DNA of 64,000 nt from Vicinamibacterales bacterium. Its GTDB lineage: Bacteria > Acidobacteriota > Vicinamibacteria > Vicinamibacterales > UBA2999. The stretch spans positions 1-64,000 of the forward strand of contig JAWKHS010000008.1 of NCBI GenBank assembly GCA_041394705.1, written 5' to 3'. The translations under genes and the position numbers were made by a program. The notes beneath the pieces were generated by a model, which worked only from the letters and a program-made list of their open reading frames with translations, did no database searches and was not told where the DNA came from. How positions within the stretch are numbered: position 1 is the stretch's first letter; every line of letters begins with the position of its first letter. Positions 55,637 through 64,000 of the stretch are shown piece after piece.

Positions 55637-56770
55637 ATGGCACACCTCATCGACGCTCCTGCGGGTCTCGAGGGCGTCGTCGCGGCGGAGACGTCCATCG
55701 GCGACGTGCGCGGCGACGAAGGCTACTACCACTACCGGGGCCACTCGGCCGCCGCGCTGGCCGTCGGCCAGTCCTTCGAGGCCGTGTGGCACCTGGTGCA
55801 CCGCGGGACGCTGCCGGACGCGAGCGGGCTGGACGCGTTTCGGCGGGAGACGGCCGCCCTCCGGCCGCTGCCGGCCTTCGTCCACGACGCGCTGCCGGCC
55901 ATCGCCACGGTCGGGTCCCCGATGTCGGCGCTCAGGACGGCGCTGTCGCTCGCGGGCCAGGACATGCGGCCGTGGCTGGACCTGGCGCCGGAGCAACGCG
56001 AACGGCAGGCGCTTCGCCTCGCGGCGATCACGCCCACGCTCGTGGCCGCGCTGTGGCGGGTCAAGAACGGCCAGGCGCCCGTGGCGCCGGATCCGTCCCT
56101 GGGCCTCGCCGCCGACTACCTGCGCATGATCCACGGCACGCCGCCCACCGACGAGGCCGCGCGCGCCGTCGAACGCTATCTGCTCCTCACGATCGATCAC
56201 GGCTTCAACGCCTCGACGTTCACGGCCCGGGTCGTGGCCTCCACCGGCGCGGACTTCGCCGCGGCCGCGGTCGCGGGCGTAGGCGCGCTGTCGGGGCCCC
56301 TGCACGGCGGCGCGCCGAGTCTCGTCGTGGACATGTTGCGCGAGATCGGCACGCGCGGCCAGGCGCGCGAGTGGGTGGAACACCGGCTGGCGTCGGGACA
56401 GCGGATCATGGGCTTCGGACACCGTGTGTACCGCACCGAGGATCCGCGCTCGGCCGTGCTGAAAGCCACGGCGCTCGCGCTCGGCGGCGAGATGGTGGAC
56501 CTGGCCGTCGAGGTCGAGCGGATCGCGCTCGAACTGCTCGACACGAAGTACCCCGAGCGCAAGCTCCGGACGAACGTGGAGTTCTACGCCGGCATCGTGC
56601 TCCACGAGATCGGCCTGCCGTCGCCGCTCTATCCCCCGACGTTCGCCGTGAGCCGGATGATCGGGTGGATGGCGCACGTCCTGGAACAGACGCGGGCCAA
56701 CCGCATCATCCGGCCGTCGTCGCGGTACGTGGGGGCGCTGCACGCGGAGACGCATGCGGCGCGTGTGTAG
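55637..56770 (+). CDS. Citrate synthase family protein (CitA-like)
   Basis: A 377-residue citrate synthase without extra domains. GALSGPLHGGAPSLV and GFGHRVYRTEDPR carry the two catalytic histidines. The position usually occupied by the third catalytic residue reads TNVEFYAGIVL, Glu instead of Asp, as in actinobacterial CitA, so activity is likely kept. The protein begins MAHLIDAPAGLEGVVAAET with the family's GDVRGDEGYYHYRGH block. It may function with or be regulated by the divergent HTH-containing paralogue. Confidence 0.9.
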   Translation: MAHLIDAPAGLEGVVAAETSIGDVRGDEGYYHYRGHSAAALAVGQSFEAVWHLVHRGTLPDASGLDAFRRETAALRPLPAFVHDALPAIATVGSPMSALRTALSLAGQDMRPWLDLAPEQRERQALRLAAITPTLVAALWRVKNGQAPVAPDPSLGLAADYLRMIHGTPPTDEAARAVERYLLLTIDHGFNASTFTARVVASTGADFAAAAVAGVGALSGPLHGGAPSLVVDMLREIGTRGQAREWVEHRLASGQRIMGFGHRVYRTEDPRSAVLKATALALGGEMVDLAVEVERIALELLDTKYPERKLRTNVEFYAGIVLHEIGLPSPLYPPTFAVSRMIGWMAHVLEQTRANRIIRPSSRYVGALHAETHAARV

Positions 56771-56779
56771 CGGGCGGGC

Positions 56780-58336
56780 TCAGCCCACGAGCCGGAAGAT
56801 ACGCACGCCGGGGATGCCTTCCACTTCGAGCACGCGGGGACTGGTGCGCTCGCCCGTCGCCAGCCGCCCGAGGTCCGGCTGGATCGCCGCGGCGTTCGGC
56901 GTCAGCACCAGGTGCGTGACGCCCATCGCCTGGCAGTCGTCGAGGAAGCGGTCCAGGCTGGCCGTGGACGGCGTCGGAAAGGCGTTGGCGTAGCCGGTCA
57001 GGTCGAGGCTGGGCCAGCCGCCGATGGCACGCGGGTGGTACGAGGTCACCTGCCAGCCGGGCGCGTCGAGGAAGTAGAAGTCGAAGTCCGTGAACACCTG
57101 CACGCCAATCCGGACCCGGTCGGCCTTCAGCCGCGCCTCGAGTGCGCGCGAGGTGGACGCCTGCTGTCTGACGTCCGCGAGGAACCCGCGCGTGGCCGGC
57201 ACCCACGCCCAGGCGACGGCGGCGGCCACCCCGGCCGCGGCGAGGCCGGCCGCCGCGGTGCGTCGTGCCTCCGGAGCACGGCGCACGAGGTCGGCGATCA
57301 CCAGCACCACGGCCGCGAGCACGAGCGGGACGGCCGCGACCACGCCGCGGGGACTCGCGCCCAGATCCACGAGGGGTACGAACACGGCGGACGTCACGCC
57401 CGCGAAGACGGCGAACCGCCGGACCTCGGTGGTCCGGGCGGCAAGCGCGGCGACGAGCGGCACGACGGCCAGCCAGAGGTGCGGAGCCACGTAGGCGAGG
57501 TAGCTCTTCCGGAAGGCCGCCGGGTCGCGGGCGATCGCCTCGCCGACCGAGGCTGGCAGCGTCCCGGGATCCAGGTGGTACCAGTTCACGGCGCCGACGT
57601 GTCCCTTGAACACGTTGAACGCCTGCGCCCGCTGCAGGCGGCCCACGTCGCCTGCCGCGACACCGAGGAGCAGCAGGCTCACGCCGGCCACGGCCACGAT
57701 CGACGCGGCGATCGCCAGCGGACGGACGGCCCGCCTGCCGCCCACGACGACACCGGCCGCCAGGGCCCCGAGCGCAAAGACGAAACCGTGATAGCGCAAC
57801 CACGCGGCGGCCGCGAGGCACAGCCCCGCGCCGACGGCCGAGATCGTCGACCGTGGCGTGATCCGATCGTCGCCGTCACGGCCGCGACCGGACGTCGCCG
57901 CCACGTGGAGCAGCAGCGCGCCCGTGACGGCGACGGCCACGAACGGCGCGTCCGCGCCCGTCGTCAGCACCTGCGTCGCCACGTCGGGATGGAGCGCGAC
58001 CAGGCCGAGCGCACCCGCCGCCGCCCATCGGCCGCCGAGACCCGCCACGCCCGCGAACAGCGCCGCCAACAGCGCCCAGCCCGCCGCCACGTTGGCGACG
58101 TACGCGCTCACGACGAGCCGGCTGCCGGGCAGCCAGGCCAGGAGCGTGGGATAGCCGGGCGGATAGAAGCCGTTCCAGAGCGCACGCGCGGACGGCGCCC
58201 AGGTGTCGGCCGCGAACGCGTTCCCCCAGAAGTCGTTGAGGGCGGCGTAGTAGTCCACCGCGTGGCCGTGGGTCAGGCACAGCGCGGCCAGCGGCGCCGC
58301 CAGTACTGCGCCCACGGCCGCGTCTCTCCAGGACAT
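56780..58336 (-). CDS. Membrane glycosyltransferase-like protein
   Basis: A 518-residue protein with about ten helices over residues 1-390 and a soluble C-terminal domain. The first loop contains YYAALNDFWGNAFAADTWAPS and WNGFYPPGYPTLLAW, the pattern of GT-C/PMT-like enzymes with an acidic residue in the first periplasmic loop. Such proteins transfer sugars from polyprenyl donors or are uncharacterised. The ATG at 58334-58336 gives a short N-terminus before helix 1. It ends 9 bp from the citrate synthase stop (convergent). Confidence 0.7.
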   Translation of the reverse strand: MSWRDAAVGAVLAAPLAALCLTHGHAVDYYAALNDFWGNAFAADTWAPSARALWNGFYPPGYPTLLAWLPGSRLVVSAYVANVAAGWALLAALFAGVAGLGGRWAAAGALGLVALHPDVATQVLTTGADAPFVAVAVTGALLLHVAATSGRGRDGDDRITPRSTISAVGAGLCLAAAAWLRYHGFVFALGALAAGVVVGGRRAVRPLAIAASIVAVAGVSLLLLGVAAGDVGRLQRAQAFNVFKGHVGAVNWYHLDPGTLPASVGEAIARDPAAFRKSYLAYVAPHLWLAVVPLVAALAARTTEVRRFAVFAGVTSAVFVPLVDLGASPRGVVAAVPLVLAAVVLVIADLVRRAPEARRTAAAGLAAAGVAAAVAWAWVPATRGFLADVRQQASTSRALEARLKADRVRIGVQVFTDFDFYFLDAPGWQVTSYHPRAIGGWPSLDLTGYANAFPTPSTASLDRFLDDCQAMGVTHLVLTPNAAAIQPDLGRLATGERTSPRVLEVEGIPGVRIFRLVG

Positions 58337-58414
58337 CCGCCAAGACAGTACACCAGCGCCGCACGGCACGGCCCCGCGCGGCGGCTCGAAGGCCGCGGGG
58401 TATGATCGGCCGCA

Positions 58415-60409
58415 GTGCTCGCCGCGTGCATCGCCCTCTGGGTGGGGCTGCTCCTCACGCTGCCGCCCCGTCCCTCGCCCTGGCTCGTGGTGGCGTCCGG
58501 TCTGCCGGTGCTCGCGCTGGCGTCCTGGCAGTGGGCGCGGCGGCGTGGGCGTTCCTGGCGCGAGCACGTGGCGGAGACCGCGGACGTGCACGCGGTCGGC
58601 CTCGTCCTCCTCTACGGCGTGGGCGTGCTCCTGCCAGACACGCACGGGATCACGACCGACGGCGTCACCTACTTCGCGCAGCTCCGGAGCCTGGTCTTCG
58701 ATCGCGACCTGGACGTGGCGCGGGAGTTCGCCGTCCTCGGGCAGCCGGCGCGTCCGAATCACGTGGTGCCCGTGGGGCCCACCCTCATCTGGGCGCCGCT
58801 GTATCTCACCGTGGTGCTCGTGGACGCCATCGGCCGCACCGTGGGCGCCTGGCCCTCGCCGTCGGATCCAACCACCCTCGGACTGGGCCTGCCCTACGTC
58901 CGCGCCGCGCTCCTCTCGTCGTACGCGCTCGGCGCGGTGGGCCTCGCCGTCCTGCACTGGCACCTGCGGCAGCGCTTCTCCCCGGCGATCGCCTGCCTGA
59001 CGACGACGCTCGTCTTCGGGGCGACGCCGCTCTTCTGGTACATGGTCTACGAGCCGTCGATGGCGCACGCCGCGTCGTTCGGCGTCGCCGCGCTCTTCTC
59101 GGTCGCCGCCGCGCGGTGGGTGCCGGAGGACACGAGCGGGCCAGGCGGCCGCGCGAAGAGCCTCGTGCTCGGCACGCTCCTGGGCGCGGCCTTCGCCGTC
59201 CGTTCCCAGGACGCGGCGTTCGCAATCCTGCCGGCGCTTCTCGTGCTCGCCACCGCCGAGCCGTGGCCGGCGCGCATCCGCCGCGCGCTCCCGCTGGCCG
59301 GCTGGGCCTTCCTCGGCGCGCTGCCGTGGCTGGTGCTGCAGGCCGTGCACAGCACGATCCTGCTCTCGCGCTACCGCTACAACTTCATGGGCCAGGGCGG
59401 CTACTTCGACCCGTGGCACTCGCGATGGATCGACACGCTCTTCTCGTCGTGGCACGGGCTCTTCTCGTGGACGCCGGTCGTGTACGTCGCGGCGCTGGGC
59501 ACGATCGCCTACCTGGCCCGCGAGCGCCGCTGGGCCGCCTCCGCGCTCGTCGTGCTCTTCACCACGGCCTGGGCCAACGGCGCCACGCAGGACTGGGCGG
59601 GCGGGTGGTCGTTCGGGGGACGTCGGTTCACGAGCGCGCTGGTGCTGCTGGCCCCGGGCCTGGCGCTGGCGATCGAGTGGGTGGTGCGCCGGCCGCTCGT
59701 GGCGATCGCGCCGCTGGCCGTCGGCGCGCTGTGGTGGAACCACCTGCTGATGGTCCAGTACACGACGGGCGCGCTGCCGAAGGACGAGGCCGTGAACTTC
59801 GGGCGACTCGTGCGTCAGCAGGCCGACGTGGCCACGGCGGCGCCGTACGCCTACCCGTTCGCCTTCCCCGCCAACGTGTGGTTCGCGTGGAGGAACGGGC
59901 TGCCGGTGGACAAGTACGACGTGCTCGGCCCCGTGGTCCCGGGCCCGGCCTTCGAGATCCGCTTCGATCGCGGCGTGGACAAGTACCTGCTCCAGGGATG
60001 GGAGGCGCCGACCGGGGACGAGTGGGGGTCGGCGTGGTGGATCGGCGCGACGCCGGCCACGATGACGGTCCCTCTCGCACTGGCGCCCGGCCGCGTGCAG
60101 CTCACGCTCACGACGCGGACACGGCTCGAAGAGCCCGTCGTGCAGGCCGCCCTGGCTGTGGACGTGAACGGCGTCCAGGTGGGACAGTTCGCGGCCGGCG
60201 TGCCCGAGCCGTCCACCAGCACCATCACGATCCAGGCCGACGTCGCCGCCCGGATCCTCAGGCGCGGGTTCAACACACTCGCCTTCCGGAGCCTCGGCGT
60301 CTCCCGGGTGGACCCCATGGACACGCGTCCGCCGGGCCCGCTCGCCCGCCGCCGCAACGCCGCCTGGCCGGTGGCGTTCTACGACCTGCGCATCGGCACC
60401 GTGCCGTAG
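58415..60409 (+). CDS. Large membrane protein, GT-C glycosyltransferase-like
   Basis: A 664-residue protein with about twelve helices in residues 1-460 and a C-terminal beta-rich domain (about 520-660) resembling a carbohydrate-binding module. Loop motifs THGITTDGVTYFAQLRSLVFDRDL and RSQDAAF fit the PMT-like superfamily. GTG start with TATGAT (58401-58406) 8 bp upstream and no ribosome binding site. It diverges from the preceding glycosyltransferase-like gene; together they may act in cell-surface glycan assembly, but that is only context. Confidence 0.65.
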   Translation: MLAACIALWVGLLLTLPPRPSPWLVVASGLPVLALASWQWARRRGRSWREHVAETADVHAVGLVLLYGVGVLLPDTHGITTDGVTYFAQLRSLVFDRDLDVAREFAVLGQPARPNHVVPVGPTLIWAPLYLTVVLVDAIGRTVGAWPSPSDPTTLGLGLPYVRAALLSSYALGAVGLAVLHWHLRQRFSPAIACLTTTLVFGATPLFWYMVYEPSMAHAASFGVAALFSVAAARWVPEDTSGPGGRAKSLVLGTLLGAAFAVRSQDAAFAILPALLVLATAEPWPARIRRALPLAGWAFLGALPWLVLQAVHSTILLSRYRYNFMGQGGYFDPWHSRWIDTLFSSWHGLFSWTPVVYVAALGTIAYLARERRWAASALVVLFTTAWANGATQDWAGGWSFGGRRFTSALVLLAPGLALAIEWVVRRPLVAIAPLAVGALWWNHLLMVQYTTGALPKDEAVNFGRLVRQQADVATAAPYAYPFAFPANVWFAWRNGLPVDKYDVLGPVVPGPAFEIRFDRGVDKYLLQGWEAPTGDEWGSAWWIGATPATMTVPLALAPGRVQLTLTTRTRLEEPVVQAALAVDVNGVQVGQFAAGVPEPSTSTITIQADVAARILRRGFNTLAFRSLGVSRVDPMDTRPPGPLARRRNAAWPVAFYDLRIGTVP

Positions 60410-60434
60410 CGGCGAGGGCGTCTATCATCAGCGG

Positions 60435-61823
60435 ATGTCGATCCGCTTCCTGGCGGCCGCCGCGCTCCTCCTCGCGCCGGTGGCGCTCGCGAACCGCGGG
60501 CTGGAGGCCCAGGCGCCCGCGGGCATCCGTGTCGTGACGCTCAGCGCGCCGGACGCCCGGCGCCCTGCCGAGGCCTCCGTCGCCATCAACCCGACGAGCC
60601 CCGATCACGTCATCGCGACCCTGATCCAGGCGAACCCGCCCGGACAGCAGCCGCGGTCCAGCAACTGGAGCTATGTGTCCACCGATGGCGGCCTCACCTG
60701 GACCGGCGCCCCGGCGGCCAATCCCGACGGCCGCGTCCAGGGCGACGACGTCATCGCCTTCGGCCGCGACGGCACCGCGTTCCACACCTTCATCGCCTTC
60801 GACGGCATCCGCGTCGATCGGCCCGAGCGCGCCTTCTCCGGGATTCACGTGCGCCGTTCCACCGACGGCGTCGCCTGGGAGCCCGCGGTCCCGGTCGTCG
60901 ATCACGTGAACACCGCCATCCCCTTCGAGGACAAGCCCTGGACGGTCGTGGACCGCGCGGCAGGGTCGCCCCATCGCGGCAACGTCTACGTGGCGTGGAC
61001 GCGCTTCGACGTCTACGGCAGCGCCAACCCGGCGGACCGGAGCTGGATCTGGTTCGCGCGCTCGAAGGACGGCGGCCGCTCCTTCCAGGTGCCGGTCCGG
61101 ATCTCGGACGCGAGCGGCGGGGCCAGGGACGACGACGACACGGTGGAGGGCGCCGTGCCCGCGGTGGGCCGGAACGGCGAGGTGTACGTCGCGTGGGCCG
61201 GCCCGCGCGGGATCGAGTTCGACACCTCCACAGACGGGGGCTGGACCTTTGGGACCGACACGGTGCTCACCACGCTCACGGGCGGCTGGGACCTGCCCCT
61301 GCCCGGCGTCGAGCGGCACAACGGCATGCCCGTCACGGCCGTGGACCTCGGCAGCGGCAAGGACTCGGGCAGTGTCTACGTCAATTTCATCGACGAACGC
61401 AGCGGTCCCGGCGACACCGATGTGTGGCTGCTCGCGTCTCGGGACGGCGGAAGGACCTGGGCGGCGCCCGTCCGCGTGAACGACGACCCCAAGGGCACCG
61501 CGCAGCTCTTCACGTGGATGGCCGTGGACCCCGCCGACGGCTCGGTGAACGTGGTGTTCCACGATCGCCGCGGGCAGACGGGCACGATGACGGGCGTCAC
61601 GCTCGCCCGGAGCGTGGACGGCGGGCGCACCTTCAGGAACTTCGCGCTGCCGGTGGAGCCCTTCGACTGCTGCGCGCGCTCGTCGTTCGTGGGCGACTAC
61701 AACGGCATCGACGCGAGCGGCGGCCGGGTGGTGGCGGTGTTCCCGGTGGTGCCCGCGTCCGGCGACCAGCGGATCATGGCCGCCACGATGCGCTTCGAGC
61801 CGGGCACGTTGACGCTGCGGTAG
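60435..61823 (+). CDS. Secreted BNR-repeat (sialidase-fold) protein
   Basis: A 462-residue protein with a signal peptide (about residues 1-24) and at least five Asp-box (BNR) motifs of the S-x-D-G-G-x-T-W type: STDGGLTW, RSTDGVAW, SKDGGRSF, STDGGWTF, SRDGGRTW and SVDGGRTF. These mark a six-bladed sialidase-like propeller. Without the sialidase arginine triad being evident it may not be a sialidase. TATCAT at 60423-60428 is 6 bp before the ATG. Convergent with glycogen phosphorylase. Confidence 0.8.
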   Translation: MSIRFLAAAALLLAPVALANRGLEAQAPAGIRVVTLSAPDARRPAEASVAINPTSPDHVIATLIQANPPGQQPRSSNWSYVSTDGGLTWTGAPAANPDGRVQGDDVIAFGRDGTAFHTFIAFDGIRVDRPERAFSGIHVRRSTDGVAWEPAVPVVDHVNTAIPFEDKPWTVVDRAAGSPHRGNVYVAWTRFDVYGSANPADRSWIWFARSKDGGRSFQVPVRISDASGGARDDDDTVEGAVPAVGRNGEVYVAWAGPRGIEFDTSTDGGWTFGTDTVLTTLTGGWDLPLPGVERHNGMPVTAVDLGSGKDSGSVYVNFIDERSGPGDTDVWLLASRDGGRTWAAPVRVNDDPKGTAQLFTWMAVDPADGSVNVVFHDRRGQTGTMTGVTLARSVDGGRTFRNFALPVEPFDCCARSSFVGDYNGIDASGGRVVAVFPVVPASGDQRIMAATMRFEPGTLTLR

Positions 61824-61836
61824 ATCCCGGCGGCGC

Positions 61837-64000
61837 CTACGCGGCCTTCGCCCGCGGCTGGCCCGCCAGGCCCCAGACCTCGCGCGCGTAGTCGAGCACC
61901 ATGCGGTCGCTCGAGAACGCGCCCATGCCGGCCACGTTGAGGATCGCGGCGCGGTCCCACGCGTCCGGCGTGTGCCAGAGGGCGTCCACGCGCGCCTGGC
62001 AGGCGGCGTAGGCGGCGAAGTCGGCGACGACGAAGAAGGCGTCGCCGTGCTCGACGAGGGACCGGCACACGTCGTGGAAACGCGGCGGATCGCCGGGCGA
62101 GAAGGCGCCGCGGGCGATGAGATCGAGCGCGTGCTGGAGCTCCGGCTGCCCCTGGAGCACCTCGCCGGGGTGGTAGCCCGCCTGGCGCCACGCCGTGACC
62201 TCGGCGGCGGTGAGCCCGAAGGTGAAGAAGTGCTCGGCGCCCACGGCGTCCCGCATCTCCACGGTGGCGCCGTCGAGCGTGCCAATCGTGAGCGCGCCGT
62301 TCAGGGCGAGCTTCATGTTGCCCGTCCCCGAGGCCTCGGTGCCCGCCGTGGAGATCTGCTCGGAGAGGTCGCACGCCGGGATGATGCGCTCGGCGTTGGA
62401 CACGCTGTAGTTGGGGTGGAAGACGACCTTCAGCAGGCCCTCGGCGGCCGGGTCGCGGTTGACCACGTCGGCCACGCCGTGGATCAGGCGGATGATCTGC
62501 TTCGCCATGCGGTAGCCGGGCGCGGCCTTGCCGCTGACGAGGACCGTCCGCGGCGCGAGACCGGCGGTCCGGCCGTCGAGAATCCGGGCATAGCGGGTGA
62601 CCACGTACAGGACGTTCAGCAGCTGGCGCTTGTATTCGTGGATCCGCTTCACCTGGACGGCGAAGAGCGCGTCCGGATCGACGGTGACGCCCAGATTCCG
62701 CGCGACCAGGTCGGCCAGGCGGACCTTGTTGGCGCGCTTCACCCGGCGGAACTCGGTCCGGAAGGCCGGGTCGTCCGCGAGCGCCGCCAGCCGGCTGAGC
62801 TCGCCGAGGTCCCGCACCCAGCCGTCGCCGATGGCGCCCGTGATGAGGGCCGCCAGGTCGCGGTTGGCGTGGTGCAGCCACCGCCGCGGCGTCACGCCGT
62901 TGGTGATGGCCACGATCTGGTCCGGCCACAGCCAGTGGAAGTCCGCGAAGATCGTGTCGCGCATGAGCGCCGTGTGCAGGAGCGACACGCCGTTCACGGT
63001 ATGGCTGCCGACCATGGCCAGGTGGGCCATCCGCACGTGGCGCACGCCGTCCTCGCCGATGATCGACAGCCGGCGGACCCGCCCCTCGTCGCCGGGCGCG
63101 CGTCGGCGCACCTCGTCCAGGAAGCGGCGGTTGATCTCGTAGACGATCGTCAGGTGCCGGGGCAGCAGCCGCCCGAAGAGCTCGACCGGCCAGGTCTCGA
63201 GCGCCTCCGGCATGAGCGTGTGGTTCGTGTAGGAGAAGGTCCGCCGGGTGACGGCCCAGGCGCCGTCCCAGCCCATGCCGTACCGGTCGACCAGCAGCCG
63301 CATGAGCTCGGCCACGGCGATCGAGGGGTGCGTGTCGTTCAACTGGATGGCGACGTGCCGGTCCAGCGCGGCGAGGTCGCCGTGCTCGGTCACGAAGCGG
63401 CGGAGGATGTCCTGCAGCGACGCCGACACCAGGAGGTACTGCTGCTTGAGGCGCAGCTCCCGGCCCTGGCTGGTGGTGTCGTCGGGGTAGAGCACCTTGG
63501 ACAGGTTCTCCGAGGCGGTCTTCGCCTCCACCGCCTTGATGTAGTTCCCTTCGTTGAAATACTTGAGGTCGAAGTCGCGCGACGATCGCGCCGACCACAG
63601 GCGCAGGTGGTTGACCGTGTCGGTGCCGTAGCCGGGCACGGGCGTGTCCGACGCGAGCGCCATCACCTCCTCGGCGTCGACCCAGTCGTGGCGGAGCCGG
63701 CCCTGGGGGTCCGCGTATTCGACGACGCGGCCGCCGAACGTCACCGGGTAGAACACCTCGGGCCGCTGCAGCTCCCAGGGATTCCCGAACCGCAGCCACG
63801 GATCGGGCTGCTCCACCTGGGCGCCATCCTCGATGCGCTGGTAGAAGAGGCCGTATTCGTAGCGCAGGCCGTAGCCGTAGCCGGGCAGCGCGTGCGTGGC
63901 CATCGAGTCGAGGAGGCAGGCGGCCAGCCGGCCGAGCCCCCCGTTGCCGAGGGCCGCGTCGGGCTCCACCTCCCGGAGCGCGTCGTAGCTCTGCTCCAGG
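61837..64000 (-). CDS. glgP: Glycogen (alpha-glucan) phosphorylase, 5' end outside the window
   Basis: The frame is open to the right edge (minus-strand N-terminus missing), leaving about 720 residues. It converts glycogen and phosphate to glucose-1-phosphate. Features: DAALGNGGLGRLAACLLDSMA, HPSIAVAELMRLL, NGVTPRRWLHHANRDLA, and the PLP lysine in EASGTGNMKLALNGALTIGT, followed by LDGATVEM. These are the classic family blocks. An apparent start at 63969 is internal. With otsAB it implies storage and compatible-solute carbohydrate metabolism. Confidence 0.95.
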   Translation of the reverse strand, partial: LEQSYDALREVEPDAALGNGGLGRLAACLLDSMATHALPGYGYGLRYEYGLFYQRIEDGAQVEQPDPWLRFGNPWELQRPEVFYPVTFGGRVVEYADPQGRLRHDWVDAEEVMALASDTPVPGYGTDTVNHLRLWSARSSRDFDLKYFNEGNYIKAVEAKTASENLSKVLYPDDTTSQGRELRLKQQYLLVSASLQDILRRFVTEHGDLAALDRHVAIQLNDTHPSIAVAELMRLLVDRYGMGWDGAWAVTRRTFSYTNHTLMPEALETWPVELFGRLLPRHLTIVYEINRRFLDEVRRRAPGDEGRVRRLSIIGEDGVRHVRMAHLAMVGSHTVNGVSLLHTALMRDTIFADFHWLWPDQIVAITNGVTPRRWLHHANRDLAALITGAIGDGWVRDLGELSRLAALADDPAFRTEFRRVKRANKVRLADLVARNLGVTVDPDALFAVQVKRIHEYKRQLLNVLYVVTRYARILDGRTAGLAPRTVLVSGKAAPGYRMAKQIIRLIHGVADVVNRDPAAEGLLKVVFHPNYSVSNAERIIPACDLSEQISTAGTEASGTGNMKLALNGALTIGTLDGATVEMRDAVGAEHFFTFGLTAAEVTAWRQAGYHPGEVLQGQPELQHALDLIARGAFSPGDPPRFHDVCRSLVEHGDAFFVVADFAAYAACQARVDALWHTPDAWDRAAILNVAGMGAFSSDRMVLDYAREVWGLAGQPRAKAA

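Noticed and set aside
61837..63969. Complete glycogen phosphorylase starting at 63969
   Set aside because: The frame continues to the window edge with family-like residues (LEQSYDALREVEPD), so 63969 is internal.

Overview
The window is GC-rich, gene-dense chromosomal DNA in which most genes sit in short operons with ATGA or GTGA overlaps. Several gene types are typical of Acidobacteriota, probably a Vicinamibacteria-like lineage: an ADOP-type permease with a PadR regulator, Oar-like TonB-dependent receptors, eukaryote-like Ser/Thr kinases fused to TolB/PD40 beta-propellers, and an alternative complex III operon. This taxonomic guess is inference from gene content only; no rRNA gene is present.

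Layout. 1-10.5 kb: the 3' end of a CcoI/FixI copper P-ATPase, ccoS, the complete actABCDEF operon for alternative complex III (quinol to cytochrome c electron transfer), and a UreH_2/TauE-like membrane protein, so this is a respiratory locus that probably continues leftwards into a cbb3 oxidase. 10.5-17 kb: a small unknown gene and gltBD (glutamate synthase). 17-17.7 kb: a VapBC toxin-antitoxin pair. 17.8-26.2 kb (minus strand): two tandem sensor kinases with near-identical kinase domains, then PadR and an ADOP permease. 26.4-28.7 kb: a PLP decarboxylase coupled to a PIG-L deacetylase. 28.9-34.8 kb: an EF-hand protein, an Oar-like TonB receptor and a secreted amidase. 34.9-38.1 kb: a YtrA-like ABC operon headed by an unusual GntR-HTH/PP2C phosphatase fusion. 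38.1-43 kb: a Ser/Thr kinase ending in a BRCT domain, a decayed trypsin-like protein and a two-gene unknown cassette. 43-48.4 kb: AraC, VOC and GNAT proteins, a Ca2+/cation exchanger with MarR, and a divergent trehalose synthase/phosphatase gene (otsAB fusion) carrying two frameshifts.

48.4-52.9 kb is a lower-GC accessory island made of two IS1595/ISXO2-like elements lying end to end. Each carries a small accessory ORF and an unrelated membrane 'passenger' protein; the first transposase is badly decayed and the second has one frameshift. The second element has 22-bp terminal inverted repeats and a 14-bp flanking direct repeat. From 52.9 kb core-like DNA resumes: a membrane protein/XRE regulator/methyltransferase operon with a palindrome between -35 and -10, two divergent citrate synthases (one with an N-terminal DNA-binding domain) sharing a perfect 14-bp palindrome, two membrane glycosyltransferase-like proteins, a BNR-repeat secreted protein, and a glycogen phosphorylase that runs off the right edge.

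No CRISPR array, tRNA or rRNA was seen. The most unusual items are the GntR-PP2C fusion, the kinase-BRCT fusion, the paired passenger-carrying IS elements, and the HTH-citrate synthase divergon. Several genes first on their transcript have a -10-like hexamer only 5-14 nt before the start codon and no Shine-Dalgarno, suggesting leaderless or near-leaderless transcripts.
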